From CAZGKW01 sp964526295 (lineage in GTDB: Bacteria; Planctomycetota; Phycisphaerae; FEN-1346): a stretch of DNA of 64,000 nucleotides. Position numbers and translations under genes: made by a program. The stretch is from the NCBI GenBank assembly GCA_964526295.1, contig CAZGKW010000005.1, positions 62,001-126,000 on the forward strand, written 5' to 3'. This document shows positions 43,627 to 52,167 of the stretch, piece by piece; position 1 is the stretch's first letter; the number at the start of each line of letters is the position of its first letter. The notes beneath the pieces were generated by a model that made no database searches, had not been told where the DNA came from, and worked only from the letters and a program-made list of their open reading frames with translations.

Positions 43627-44001
43627 TCAGCCGGCGATGCGGCTCAGCCGCGGACTGCTACGGGCCGCATGCTTCCCGAACGTGATCGCTTCCCGCTTGG
43701 CGCAGCTCGAGCAAAGGGTCCGCGGCGACGGCCCCTCCTCCACTCGAACCACGCTCTCCAGGCCGAACGGGCCGTGCTCCAGGCCGAAGGCGGCGTAGTC
43801 GTTGAACCATTCGCCGTCGGCGTGATAGCGGAACCGGTACGAGCCGGGCGGAAGGAAGACGGCTGCCGCCCAGTACCCGCCCCCGATGGGCTGCATCTTC
43901 GGGGACCCCACACCGGCTGGGAAGTCGCCCACGACGCCGACCTCGGTCGCACTCGGCCGCAGAAACCGGAACGTCACCAACCGTCGCTCGACGGCGACCA
44001 T
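43627..44001 (-). CDS. small protein with CBM48/E-set (AMPK-beta-like) domain
   Basis: 124 residues. The domain covers VTFRFLRPSATEVGVVGDF, SPKMQPI..GYW, LPPGSYRFRYHADGEWFND, which follows the glycogen-binding N-terminal modules of branching enzymes and the AMPK beta subunit. No catalytic barrel follows, so it is a free-standing carbohydrate- or protein-binding module. The ATG at 44001 has GAGGAGG upstream. Its C-terminus has two cysteines (TLCSSCAKRE). The 252 bp beyond it (44002-44253) show no gene; a GCACG/CGTGC inverted repeat lies at 44054-44066. Confidence 0.72.
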   Translation of the reverse strand: MVAVERRLVTFRFLRPSATEVGVVGDFPAGVGSPKMQPIGGGYWAAAVFLPPGSYRFRYHADGEWFNDYAAFGLEHGPFGLESVVRVEEGPSPRTLCSSCAKREAITFGKHAARSSPRLSRIAG

Positions 44002-44253
44002 CGCTCGTCCTCCTCGGTGTGACTGACACACTGACGGCTCCGCCAGAGACTATGCACGACGCGTGCCAGCTATTCAGGGAAAACGTGTGATTGTGCTAAA
44101 TGCCGGACGAAAAAGCGGAGTGTGAGCGAAGTTTTCGGAAAAACACGAGCAAGGATGAGGCGGCCGACACGACGCGAATGGAGGAATTTACTGCGCGGCC
44201 TACGCCCAGGTGGGATTCGGGCCGCCTTGCTACGGGTAGACCTTCGCCGGGGC

Positions 44254-47200
44254 CTACTTGCCTTCGCTCAAGCGCTCGTAGTATCGCTTGAGGAACTCCT
44301 CGTAGCCCCGCGGCATGGGTTTCTCCAGGGCGTCGAGGACCTCGTCCTGGATGTCGTTGGGCAGGGCGACGCTGGAGTCGTTCCGGATACGGACCTCGCC
44401 GCCGAGAAGCATCTTGGAGGTCCTCAGGTTGTCGAGGACGATTTCTTTGCGGCGGAGGGCGTTCGAGTAGCGGCCGGCCAGCAGGTCGCGTTGCACCCGC
44501 CGCATCTCCTCGATGGCCTCGTCCAGGGCGAAGGATTGGTAGTTTTTGACCTCCAGGGCCGCCTTGACGCCCTCGGCCTTGTTGCGGAGCTGGGCTTGGC
44601 GGCCGGCCAGGTCGCCCATGCGGCGCTGGATGTCGGGCGGGACGGGCCCTTCGAGCCCCTCGCTGCCGGAGCCGGAGATCTTGCCGCCGCCGGTCGCGCC
44701 GGTCGGGGCTTCGGGGCTGGAGTCCTTGACCTCGCCCTGGCTGAAGGCATCGGGCGAGAGGCGCGTCGGGGTGCGGCGCCCGCCTTTGCCGGTGGCCTCC
44801 TCCTCGACGAACTCGCCGGAGGACTTGCCGGTCCGGCCCTCGCCGCTTCGGCCGCCGATCTCGCTGGTGTTCGGCAGCCGATTGCCCGTGACGCCCTTGG
44901 CCGAGAAGTTCGAGATGGGCCCGTCCATGGCGTCCCACCCGGCCCCCTTGTCGATGGAGTCGCCGGCGCCGCTGGTGACGTCCTCGATCTCCTCGAACAG
45001 GTCCTCCTCCTCTTCGAGGAGCTCGCCGACGAGGTCCTCCATCTGCTCGGGCAGCTCGGCGTGGGGCACCTCGAGGTCGCCGGTAAACTCCTCCTGCTGC
45101 CACTTCTGCCGGTCGGGCGTGTCCGGGAGCCACCGCTCGAGGTTTTCGACGATCTCCTCGGCCCCCTCCATGCCCAGCTCCTCGAGGGGAACGACCACGT
45201 CCATGGCCTTCTGGGACAGGGCGTCGGCGGCCATCTCGACGTCCGTCTTGACCTCGATCAGTTCCTTCACGAGGCTCGGGTTCGACGCGTCCAGCTCAGG
45301 CACCTTGGAGAAGTCGGCGATCTTCTCGTTCATGAACTGGGCCCAGTCGTCCTCGATGGCCTTCAGCTCGTCGAGCTTCCGCTGGTCGGTCTCCTGGAAG
45401 TCGTCGACGGGCCGCTTGGCGAGGTCCTTCGACGCCTCGATGACCCGCTTCTGCTCCTCGACGAACTCCTTCAGCCGTTCGCCGAGTGCCTTCAGCTTCG
45501 CCAGCGTATCCGGCGGCAGGTCCGACGCCGGCAGGTCCTGCCGGTCCTCCTTGATGGCGTCGGCCAGCTTGGGGACGATATCCAGGATTCGCCGCAGCAC
45601 CGCGATGATGGCGTCCTGGTCGGCCACGAGGGCCGTCGCGAGGTCGGGCACGAACCGGGCCCGCTTCGGGTCGTCGGTGCCGGCGATGGCCTGGGCCTTG
45701 GTGATGGCGGCGGCCATCTCGTTCCTGGCCAGGAACGCCAGCGCCTCCTTGACGGGGAGCGACCCCTCGTCGAACTTCACCTCGGTCGTGACGGCGAGGG
45801 TCGCCTCGCGGATGGCCTGCTGGGCCCGGGCCACCTCGCCCCCGGTGCCTCGGGCCACGTCGAGGGGCTTCTCGGCCAGGAGCGTGGCGGCCTGGATGCG
45901 GGCCCGCTCCTGGTTCTTCAGGACCTCCCGGAGCCGCTCGTAGAGCCGGCCCAGCTCGGCGAGCCGCTCCTCGGCGGCCTTCGCCTGGTCCTGGATGAAG
46001 ACCTTGAACCTGGCCGTTTCGGCCCGGTTGGGTTCGCGGGGCGAGGCGCCTCCCTGGTAAGTCCGCCGGTCCGTGGCCACGGCCCACACCGTAAGGACCT
46101 GCCCCAGGCGGTATGCGGTCGGGTCGAGTCGCAAGCCGCAGTCCAGGACGGCCTCGCACGGGTCCTGGAACTGGTGCCACGACTTCAGGACCGTCGGCCT
46201 GGCCTCGCCGTCGCGCTGGGCCAGCACCTCGACCCGCCCGAGACCGTACCGGTCGGCCGCCTTCAGGCCCATCCGGACCGTCTGGCCGAGCCCGGCCGTG
46301 ACGTCGCCGCGCGGCACAGTGAACGTGACGGTCGGGGGATCGTCCGGCAGGGCGACGATGCGAGAGACGACGGCGGCGCCGTTCGCCATCTCGCCCTCCA
46401 GGCGAATCCGGTACGTGTCGTTCTCCAGGACCGTAAACTGGGCGGCCAGCAGCCGCCCGTCGGCGGAAGGCATACACTTCAGGTCGCGGCCCCCCGCGAA
46501 CAGCAGGCTGGCCGTCGCGACCGGGGCCGTCAAGTGGACCGTCATCTCGACGTCCGTCCCGATGAGGCAGCGAATCTCGCCTCCGTTGTCCTCGACCGAC
46601 TCCGGCGCGAGGCCCGTATAGTCCGGATAGACGTATCGGACGTCGATCCGTCGGATCAGGGCCGGTTCGCGAAGCGCGATCGTGAAGGTCCGGCTCTGCG
46701 TGCCGCCGACCTCCACCCGGTACGTGAAAGGCTGGAGGACCTGCGGCACGTGGTGGGTGAACGTGCTCGGCTGCTGGACGAGGCGCGTCAGCGGCCGGCG
46801 AAGCTCCCGGCGCGTGTCGGTCTCCTCGATCTCGACGAAGCCGTCGAAGAGGCGCCCCTGCGGCCCGGCGATGGTCACCTCGATGTCGAGGGGCTCGCCC
46901 TTGATCCATTCGGCATTGCCCGGGCTGACCGAAACGATGCGGGCCGCCCCGACCGACGCGATCGTCCGGTCGAAGGGCCGCAGGACCTGGAGCCCGGCCG
47001 AGAGGAAGCGCGGATACGCCACCCCCACGAAGGCTGCCAGGGCCACCACCGCCACGGCACAGGCGACACCCCAACGCTTGACCCGGTCCGAACTGACGGC
47101 CCGCACGAGGTCCACCCGGCGGACCCCTGCGGCCGCCTCGTCGATGGCCCGGCCCACCAGGGCCGCCGACCACTCGTCGGCGTGCTCCGCCAGAAGCAGC

Positions 47201-47532
47201 GTGTTGATCAGGCCATTGCCGACCTCCGGGACCCGCATCTCGATGAAGCGGGCCGTCTCCTTCGGGCTGGGTTCGTAGCGAATCGGGAGAACGATCCACC
47301 GCCAGAAGGCCGCGGCGATCCCCAACGCGCCGCCGATCAGCAGCACAAGCCGTCCCGGCGGGCCGAAGCGGAGGAACCCCTGGAGTACCGTAGCCAGCAG
47401 GACCGTCCCGCCGAGGACCGTCACAAACGCCAGAACGCCGGCCAGCATGGCTATGGCCCGCAGGCGGCCGCGAACGCGGTCCACACGGGCCAGCACCTCA
47501 AAGTACGGCCGGAAATCGGTCAGTGTGGTCAT
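44254..47532 (-). CDS. very large DUF4175-like membrane-anchored protein
   Basis: 1092 residues from the ATG at 47532 (the longer open frame upstream is unconserved). Two membrane helices occur near the N-terminus (about 22-50 and 58-75) and another at about 140-165, followed by a long exported part: beta-rich modules (about 170-400) with RVSVSPGN-like segments, then coiled-coil and acidic low-complexity regions, and a C-terminal helical part (QRRMGDLAGRQAQLRNKAEG, then a conserved-looking RRVQRDLLAGRYSNALRRKE). The layout resembles DUF4175 proteins found beside von Willebrand/BatA genes in Planctomycetota, but no such genes are here. I assign no function. Confidence 0.7.
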   Translation of the reverse strand: MTTLTDFRPYFEVLARVDRVRGRLRAIAMLAGVLAFVTVLGGTVLLATVLQGFLRFGPPGRLVLLIGGALGIAAAFWRWIVLPIRYEPSPKETARFIEMRVPEVGNGLINTLLLAEHADEWSAALVGRAIDEAAAGVRRVDLVRAVSSDRVKRWGVACAVAVVALAAFVGVAYPRFLSAGLQVLRPFDRTIASVGAARIVSVSPGNAEWIKGEPLDIEVTIAGPQGRLFDGFVEIEETDTRRELRRPLTRLVQQPSTFTHHVPQVLQPFTYRVEVGGTQSRTFTIALREPALIRRIDVRYVYPDYTGLAPESVEDNGGEIRCLIGTDVEMTVHLTAPVATASLLFAGGRDLKCMPSADGRLLAAQFTVLENDTYRIRLEGEMANGAAVVSRIVALPDDPPTVTFTVPRGDVTAGLGQTVRMGLKAADRYGLGRVEVLAQRDGEARPTVLKSWHQFQDPCEAVLDCGLRLDPTAYRLGQVLTVWAVATDRRTYQGGASPREPNRAETARFKVFIQDQAKAAEERLAELGRLYERLREVLKNQERARIQAATLLAEKPLDVARGTGGEVARAQQAIREATLAVTTEVKFDEGSLPVKEALAFLARNEMAAAITKAQAIAGTDDPKRARFVPDLATALVADQDAIIAVLRRILDIVPKLADAIKEDRQDLPASDLPPDTLAKLKALGERLKEFVEEQKRVIEASKDLAKRPVDDFQETDQRKLDELKAIEDDWAQFMNEKIADFSKVPELDASNPSLVKELIEVKTDVEMAADALSQKAMDVVVPLEELGMEGAEEIVENLERWLPDTPDRQKWQQEEFTGDLEVPHAELPEQMEDLVGELLEEEEDLFEEIEDVTSGAGDSIDKGAGWDAMDGPISNFSAKGVTGNRLPNTSEIGGRSGEGRTGKSSGEFVEEEATGKGGRRTPTRLSPDAFSQGEVKDSSPEAPTGATGGGKISGSGSEGLEGPVPPDIQRRMGDLAGRQAQLRNKAEGVKAALEVKNYQSFALDEAIEEMRRVQRDLLAGRYSNALRRKEIVLDNLRTSKMLLGGEVRIRNDSSVALPNDIQDEVLDALEKPMPRGYEEFLKRYYERLSEGK

Positions 47533-47592
47533 TGCGCACACCCTGTCCGCCAACGAAGTGGGGACGGCATCCGACGCAGGCCTCGGCTCTCT

Positions 47593-47598
47593 ATTATA
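47593..47598 (-). promoter_or_regulatory. possible -10 box of the DUF4175-like gene
   Basis: Minus strand perfect TATAAT (47598 to 47593), 61 bp before the chosen ATG. No convincing -35 at 16-18 bp. Confidence 0.3.
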
Positions 47599-47650
47599 CG
47601 AATGAGACCGACCCGGGAGCAGCGCCAAGAGGCTGTTTCGATACCGCCGA

Positions 47651-47692
47651 GCCCCCTCGCCCCACCCCTCTCCCGCCAGGGAAGAGGGAGGC
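47651..47692. repeat. C-rich/palindromic intergenic repeat (CCCTCTCCC type)
   Basis: A C-rich lead followed by CCTCTCCC and GGAAGAGGGAG forming an imperfect stem. Sequences of this CCCTCTCC...GGAGAGGG type occur between genes in many bacterial genomes. It lies between the L,D-transpeptidase gene end and the DUF4175-like gene start. Confidence 0.5.
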
Positions 47693-47705
47693 AATGAAAC
47701 ACTCT

Positions 47706-48755
47706 CTAAGGACGAACCGTGATCTTGCTCGCGCCCTTGACGACCATGTCGTAGATTTCCTCGACGTGCTGGTTGTGCATCCGAATGCAGCCCTCCGAGA
47801 CGGTCCGGCCGATGCTCTCCGGCTCGATGGTGCCGTGGATACCAAAACTCTCGCGGAACTCGATCCACCGGGTGCCCAGGGGGTTGTCCTCGGCGCCGCC
47901 CTCGCGCCAGTCGGACCGGGGCCGGTGCCGCGGCTGGTACGCCGGGGCCTTGAGCCTCTTCTGGACGGTGTACGTGCCGGCCGGCGTGGAATCGTCGGAC
48001 CCAAGCCCGACGGGGTAGGACCGCAGACAGGCCTCTTCCAGCCAGGCCTGGAGCTCGAAGTTCCGCTTGATGATGACCAGGTGGATAGGGCCCTGGACGA
48101 CCTTGAGCGTCTGCCCCGCCCGGATGCCGCTGGAGCTGAGGCCGTTGATCCGCATGATCAGCTCGTAGGGGACAAGGAACTGCCACCCGATTCGCGACAG
48201 GTTGTCGCCCCGGACCACCTGGTACTGGGTCACGTGGGGGGTCTGGGGCACGATGCGGGGCCCCAGGTGGATCTGGTCGGCCAGCTCGTGAAGGCCCTGC
48301 CGGACCCGCATGCCGAGGTCGCCGCCCACGCCGGCCTTGACGGCCCGGCTGAGCGTGGCCTGAGCTTCGACCAGGTGCCTCTGCTCGAGAAGCTCGAAGC
48401 CCTGTCGGGCCAGCTCGGTGCCCTGCTGGGTCGACGTCTCGGGCCCGGAGGCCCGGGCGGGGGCCTCACGGGGGACCTGGGGAGGTTCCGCCACCGGCCC
48501 CGGTACGGGTTCGGGCCCCGGTGGAGGGGCCGGCATGGGCTGAACGGGTTCCGGCGGCGGAGTGGGCGCGGGAGGCAGCGACGAGGGCAGCGGCGTCGTC
48601 GGGCCCATCTCCGTCTCGATCGTCACGGGCGGCTCCGGCACCCGGACCTGTTCCGCCTCGTCCCGCTGGTGCAGGTAGTTCACCGTCAGTGCCGTACCCA
48701 CAACGAGCACGGCCGCGACCACCAGGGCCGCGATCACGCCGGCCAATGTTCTCAT
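47706..48755 (-). CDS. L,D-transpeptidase (YkuD) with LysM domain
   Basis: A cell-wall cross-linking enzyme (3-3 cross-links or protein attachment). From the ATG at 48755 (GGAAGGTGG upstream) it has an N-terminal membrane anchor, a long Pro-rich linker, a LysM module (YQVVRGDNLSRIGWQF) and the YkuD catalytic domain with HGTIEPESIGRTVSEGCIRMHN, which holds the catalytic His and Cys. Length about 349 residues. Because the enzyme acts on tetrapeptide stems, it suggests a peptidoglycan wall, as do the SpoIID-like and amidase genes. Confidence 0.92.
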   Translation of the reverse strand: MRTLAGVIAALVVAAVLVVGTALTVNYLHQRDEAEQVRVPEPPVTIETEMGPTTPLPSSLPPAPTPPPEPVQPMPAPPPGPEPVPGPVAEPPQVPREAPARASGPETSTQQGTELARQGFELLEQRHLVEAQATLSRAVKAGVGGDLGMRVRQGLHELADQIHLGPRIVPQTPHVTQYQVVRGDNLSRIGWQFLVPYELIMRINGLSSSGIRAGQTLKVVQGPIHLVIIKRNFELQAWLEEACLRSYPVGLGSDDSTPAGTYTVQKRLKAPAYQPRHRPRSDWREGGAEDNPLGTRWIEFRESFGIHGTIEPESIGRTVSEGCIRMHNQHVEEIYDMVVKGASKITVRP

Positions 48756-48867
48756 GCGGACCACCTTCCCCGGAATGGATGTGCGCAAACCTCCCCCGCG
48801 CCCCCCTCTTACCATAACACGGGCCGAAGTGAAAGGTTGCTTTCGGAACCGGGCCTCGCCGACCGAC

Positions 48868-49542
48868 CTAATCGAGGTCGCCGAGCAGGCACGTCCGGCC
48901 GTCCGTCACGATCGCCTCGACGGGCCGGTCCCAGGGCTCGAGCGGCACCCTGTCGACGACCTGCTCCTCGAAGGCCGCCAGGACCGACGCAGCGTGCAGG
49001 GCCGGGTCGGACAGGAAACGGTCATAGAACCCCCCGCCCTTGCCCAGCCGGTAGCCGCCCGGCTCGACCGCCTGGCAGGGCACCAGGACGACGTCGATCT
49101 CGGCGACCGGCAGCGGCTCGACCACGAACACTTCCAGAATGCCCATCGTCCCCGGGCGGACAGCGGGGTGCTCGGCCGGCGTCCCCACCTCAACCGCATC
49201 GAGGAGGGTCGGCACCATTCGCGGCATGGGGCTGCGGCCGGCGGGGCCGGCGGGGGCGGCCTCGACGCGCGGCACGGCGATGCGCTTCCCTTCGCGCCAG
49301 GCCCACCGGATGAACGGCCACGTGTCGATCTCGGCCGGCAGCGACAGGAAGGCCATGATGGTGGCGGCGTCGCGGACGACAGCCAGCGAGGCGAGTCGTT
49401 CGGTCAGGGCCGTTGCCGCGGCTTCCCGGCGGGCCGGCGTCAGCCCCGCCAGCCGACGGGCGATCCGGAGCCGAAGGTCGCGTTTGGCCTGGGCGACGGG
49501 GGCCCTCGGGTTCGTCGACGCGTCGGCGTTCGGATCGGCCAT
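48868..49542 (-). CDS. 5-formyltetrahydrofolate cyclo-ligase
   Basis: ATP-dependent conversion of 5-formyl-THF to 5,10-methenyl-THF (MTHFS family). The 224 residues contain an N-terminal RRLAGLTPARREAAATAL helix and the ATP/substrate loop RLGKGGGFYDRFL, with LVPCQAVEPGGYRLG before it. The start is the ATG at 49542; the frame is open upstream through the neighbouring gene. The ribosome site is weak. It follows the degenerate protease gene by 13 bp and is probably cotranscribed. Confidence 0.92.
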   Translation of the reverse strand: MADPNADASTNPRAPVAQAKRDLRLRIARRLAGLTPARREAAATALTERLASLAVVRDAATIMAFLSLPAEIDTWPFIRWAWREGKRIAVPRVEAAPAGPAGRSPMPRMVPTLLDAVEVGTPAEHPAVRPGTMGILEVFVVEPLPVAEIDVVLVPCQAVEPGGYRLGKGGGFYDRFLSDPALHAASVLAAFEEQVVDRVPLEPWDRPVEAIVTDGRTCLLGDLD

Positions 49543-49555
49543 GGCCGTCCTGCCC

Positions 49556-51133
49556 CTAGAGTCCGAAGAAATCCGGCACGCCGTCGTCCCGTGAGCCGCC
49601 CGGCCCGGCCGGCTTGGGTTGAGGGTCGGGCCTGGCCGGCCTCGGACGGGCGGGCGCCGGGCCCAGGTTCGGCCCGGCCACCCAGACCAGCGGACGGAAG
49701 TGGAGCACCGCCTTGCCGTCAAGCTCGCAGCTCCGGTCCACCACGCCGGCCACCGCCAGCCACCGGCCGTACGTCCAATCGTCGAAACGGCCGAGCTCGG
49801 TCCTCTCGGACGGTTCACCCGCCTTGTGGGTCCGCGCCGCCAGCATCCGGGCCGATCCATAGGGGGCCAGCAGCGTATACCCGCCGTCCGGCCCCGCGAC
49901 GCTCTGGCGAACCTGGGCATAGACGGCGACCCCTTGGGGGACCTGGTCGGTCGTCGCGGCGCGGTCGAGGGCCTCGGCCCCCTGGCGGGAGAAGGTCACA
50001 CGCGCCGTCGCGCCGACCTTGGCCAACCCCTCCAGGATCTCAAGGACGTTGTCCCGGGCCGCCTTTCGTGCGTCCTTGTCGGCCTCCGGCTGATACCGCA
50101 GCCGGGTCGCCTGCTCGACCGTGGTCCCGAACGCATCGTGGAAGCCGTCGCGGATGAGCACGGACTCGCCCTTGCAGAGGGGGCAGGTTGTGGGCACCAG
50201 GCCATAGACCGGCTGAGGGGCATCACCGAGGACGGTCTTGCGTCCGATCACGCGCTTCACCTTGACGGTGCCGGCGCCGTTGCACCGCGTGCACCGCAGG
50301 CGGGTCTTCAGGGCGGGTATGGCGCGGGCCACCGTCGCGGGATGGACCGGCTCGCCACAGACCCGTCGGCGGCGGATCGGCCACAAGGCTTTGGGCAGCT
50401 CCGCGAGGGGGCGGACGTTCGGTTCGGCCGCCAGCAGGGCCCGCCGGAGCATCGCCCCGGACACCACCACGGGTGACCGCTCCTGCCCCCGCACGTCCAG
50501 GGCCACCCCCGCCACCTGGCCCGAGGCATCGATCAGCGGGACGCCGGTCGTCCCGGGCACCAGCCTCCCTCCTGCCGACAGGAACGTCGCCTCGCTTGGG
50601 GGCACGCGTACGCCGGTCGTCTGGGCCAGCGCTGAGGCGGACTCGCCCCATTCGAGCCGGCCGACCGCCGTCTCAAGCCGCTCCCCCCAGGCCCAGCCCA
50701 GGGCCACCACGAAGGGCCGCCCTTCCAGGGGAGGTAGGCTCGCGGCGACCGCAAGCCCGCTCCGGCCGGGCGTCCCGGGGTCCCCCTCGATTCGCAGCGC
50801 CACCAGGCCGGTCAGCCGGTCGGCCATGCCGAAGCCTGACACCGAGGCCCGGCCTCCGCCCTCGAACTCGACGTCCACGCCCGCGAACCCCGAAGTGTAA
50901 ACCGATGCCAGGTCCGTCACCACGAACGACCCGTCCCCGATGAGAAAGCCGGTGGCGTAGGCGATCGGCACGCCCAGGCCGTTCCGGGTGACGACACGGC
51001 AGATGCTACCCTCGACCTGGGCGCGGACCTGGGCCGCATTCGGCAGCGCGGGCCCGGCCCCGGCCGCCCGGCCCCAGACGGCAACCATCGCCAGGATAAG
51101 CAGCAAGAGGGTCGTGGTTCGGGTTTGCGACAT
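49556..51133 (-). CDS. degenerate trypsin-like protein with DnaJ-type zinc finger
   Basis: About 525 residues. Signal peptide (MSQTRTTTLLLLILAMVAVW), then a trypsin-like fold: ATGFLIGDGSFVVTDLASVY and GTTGVPLIDASGQVAGVALD. The usual catalytic His (after VTN), Asp (DLALL) and Ser (GNSGGP) positions hold other residues, so it is probably not a protease. A C4 zinc site follows: CTRCNGAGTV and CPLCKGES, the CxxCxGxG pattern of DnaJ. The C-terminal ~200 residues have an OB-like part and a Pro-rich tail. Start uncertain: ATG 51133 fits the signal peptide; 51160 is an alternative. It stands divergent from the amidase gene. Confidence 0.72.
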   Translation of the reverse strand: MSQTRTTTLLLLILAMVAVWGRAAGAGPALPNAAQVRAQVEGSICRVVTRNGLGVPIAYATGFLIGDGSFVVTDLASVYTSGFAGVDVEFEGGGRASVSGFGMADRLTGLVALRIEGDPGTPGRSGLAVAASLPPLEGRPFVVALGWAWGERLETAVGRLEWGESASALAQTTGVRVPPSEATFLSAGGRLVPGTTGVPLIDASGQVAGVALDVRGQERSPVVVSGAMLRRALLAAEPNVRPLAELPKALWPIRRRRVCGEPVHPATVARAIPALKTRLRCTRCNGAGTVKVKRVIGRKTVLGDAPQPVYGLVPTTCPLCKGESVLIRDGFHDAFGTTVEQATRLRYQPEADKDARKAARDNVLEILEGLAKVGATARVTFSRQGAEALDRAATTDQVPQGVAVYAQVRQSVAGPDGGYTLLAPYGSARMLAARTHKAGEPSERTELGRFDDWTYGRWLAVAGVVDRSCELDGKAVLHFRPLVWVAGPNLGPAPARPRPARPDPQPKPAGPGGSRDDGVPDFFGL

Positions 51134-51278
51134 AGTCCTCACGAAAGCTTCAGTCGGCATTCCCGGGCCCGGTGTCTCTGTAATTCTACGCCCGGAGAAC
51201 AGCCAGGAGCAGTGGATTACGCGTCTTGAGGGCCGTCGCCGCCGGTCGAACGGCCCCCGCCGACGCCGCGGTAATCTC

Positions 51279-51307
51279 TGGACGCTCGGCCCGTGTACCG
51301 GTATAAT
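51279..51307 (+). promoter_or_regulatory. candidate promoter of the amidase gene
   Basis: TGGACG (51279-51284), 17 bp, perfect TATAAT (51302-51307). The same CTCTGGACG stretch occurs in the dinB promoter. Transcript start near 51314, 41 nt before the ATG. Confidence 0.6.
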
Positions 51308-51354
51308 CCGCTCACCTGCCTGCTGCGACGCCTGCCGAGGTGAGGGATTCCTTG

Positions 51355-52071
51355 ATGTCAACGCCCGTTCCGTCAAAGCCCGCCGGCAAAGGCCGGGAGG
51401 GACCGCGCGAGGACCCGAGACGGCTGGCCATCGTTTGTGCGACGCTCGTGCTGGCGGTGGCCGTCACGTGGTTTGCCGGTCGAGCGGCCTTGCCGCCCCC
51501 GCCGCCCGAGCCCGAGGTCGCTCCCGTCCTGGTCGAGACGGCCGAGCCGGGCCCCATGACGACGTTCGAGCGGGCGATCTGGCCGGACAACCTGGCCCCG
51601 GAGCGCCGGTGGCAGTACATCGTCATCCACCACTCCGCCACCCACAAGGGGACCGTGGACGCGTTCCAACGTTACCACCAGAAGCGCCACGGGGCCGACG
51701 ATATCGGCTACCACTTTGTCATCAACAACGGCGTGGCCGAAGGAAGCCGCGACGGGCAGGTGGAGCCGACCGCCCGGTGGCATGACCAGCGCCACGGGGC
51801 CCATTGCAGCGTGAACGGCCACCGGAAGTTCAACGATCTCGGCATCGGGATCTGCCTGGTGGGGAACTTCGAGCAATACACGCCGACCAAGGCCCAGATG
51901 GAGTCGCTCGTCCTTCTGTTGCGGCTCCTTCGGGCCCGCTACCAGGTGCCGATCGAGCGGATCGTCGGGCACGGGGAGTTGAAGAATACCCATTGCCCGG
52001 GTAAGCTATTTCCAATGGACCACCTGCTGTGGCGGCTCCGTGCGGAGTACATCGAGGAGCAGGTCCGCTAG
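51355..52071 (+). CDS. N-acetylmuramoyl-L-alanine amidase-like protein (PGRP family)
   Basis: A 238-residue membrane-anchored protein: N-terminal helix (about 22-42), a Pro-rich linker, and a zinc amidase domain of the Ami_2/PGRP type with YIVIHHSATHKGT, DDIGYHFVINNG, GICLVGNF and GHGELKNTHCPG supplying the zinc ligands (His of IHH and the His/Cys pair at the end). It cleaves the bond between N-acetylmuramic acid and the stem peptide. The ATG at 51355 has GAGG 9 nt upstream; a GTG at 51340 is an alternative. Confidence 0.92.
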   Translation: MSTPVPSKPAGKGREGPREDPRRLAIVCATLVLAVAVTWFAGRAALPPPPPEPEVAPVLVETAEPGPMTTFERAIWPDNLAPERRWQYIVIHHSATHKGTVDAFQRYHQKRHGADDIGYHFVINNGVAEGSRDGQVEPTARWHDQRHGAHCSVNGHRKFNDLGIGICLVGNFEQYTPTKAQMESLVLLLRLLRARYQVPIERIVGHGELKNTHCPGKLFPMDHLLWRLRAEYIEEQVR

Positions 52072-52167
52072 GCAGGGGCGATCGGCGCCGGCCCCGCGGA
52101 CCGACCCCGTCGGTCCGGACAAACGGCGGGAACGCCGAGGCCGGCAAGAAGCGACAGAACAACTCGG

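Noticed and set aside
44122..47697. 1191-codon plus-strand frame antisense to the DUF4175-like gene
   Set aside because: Leu/Gly/Asp-rich shadow frame; the minus strand has a signal-type start and structured modules.
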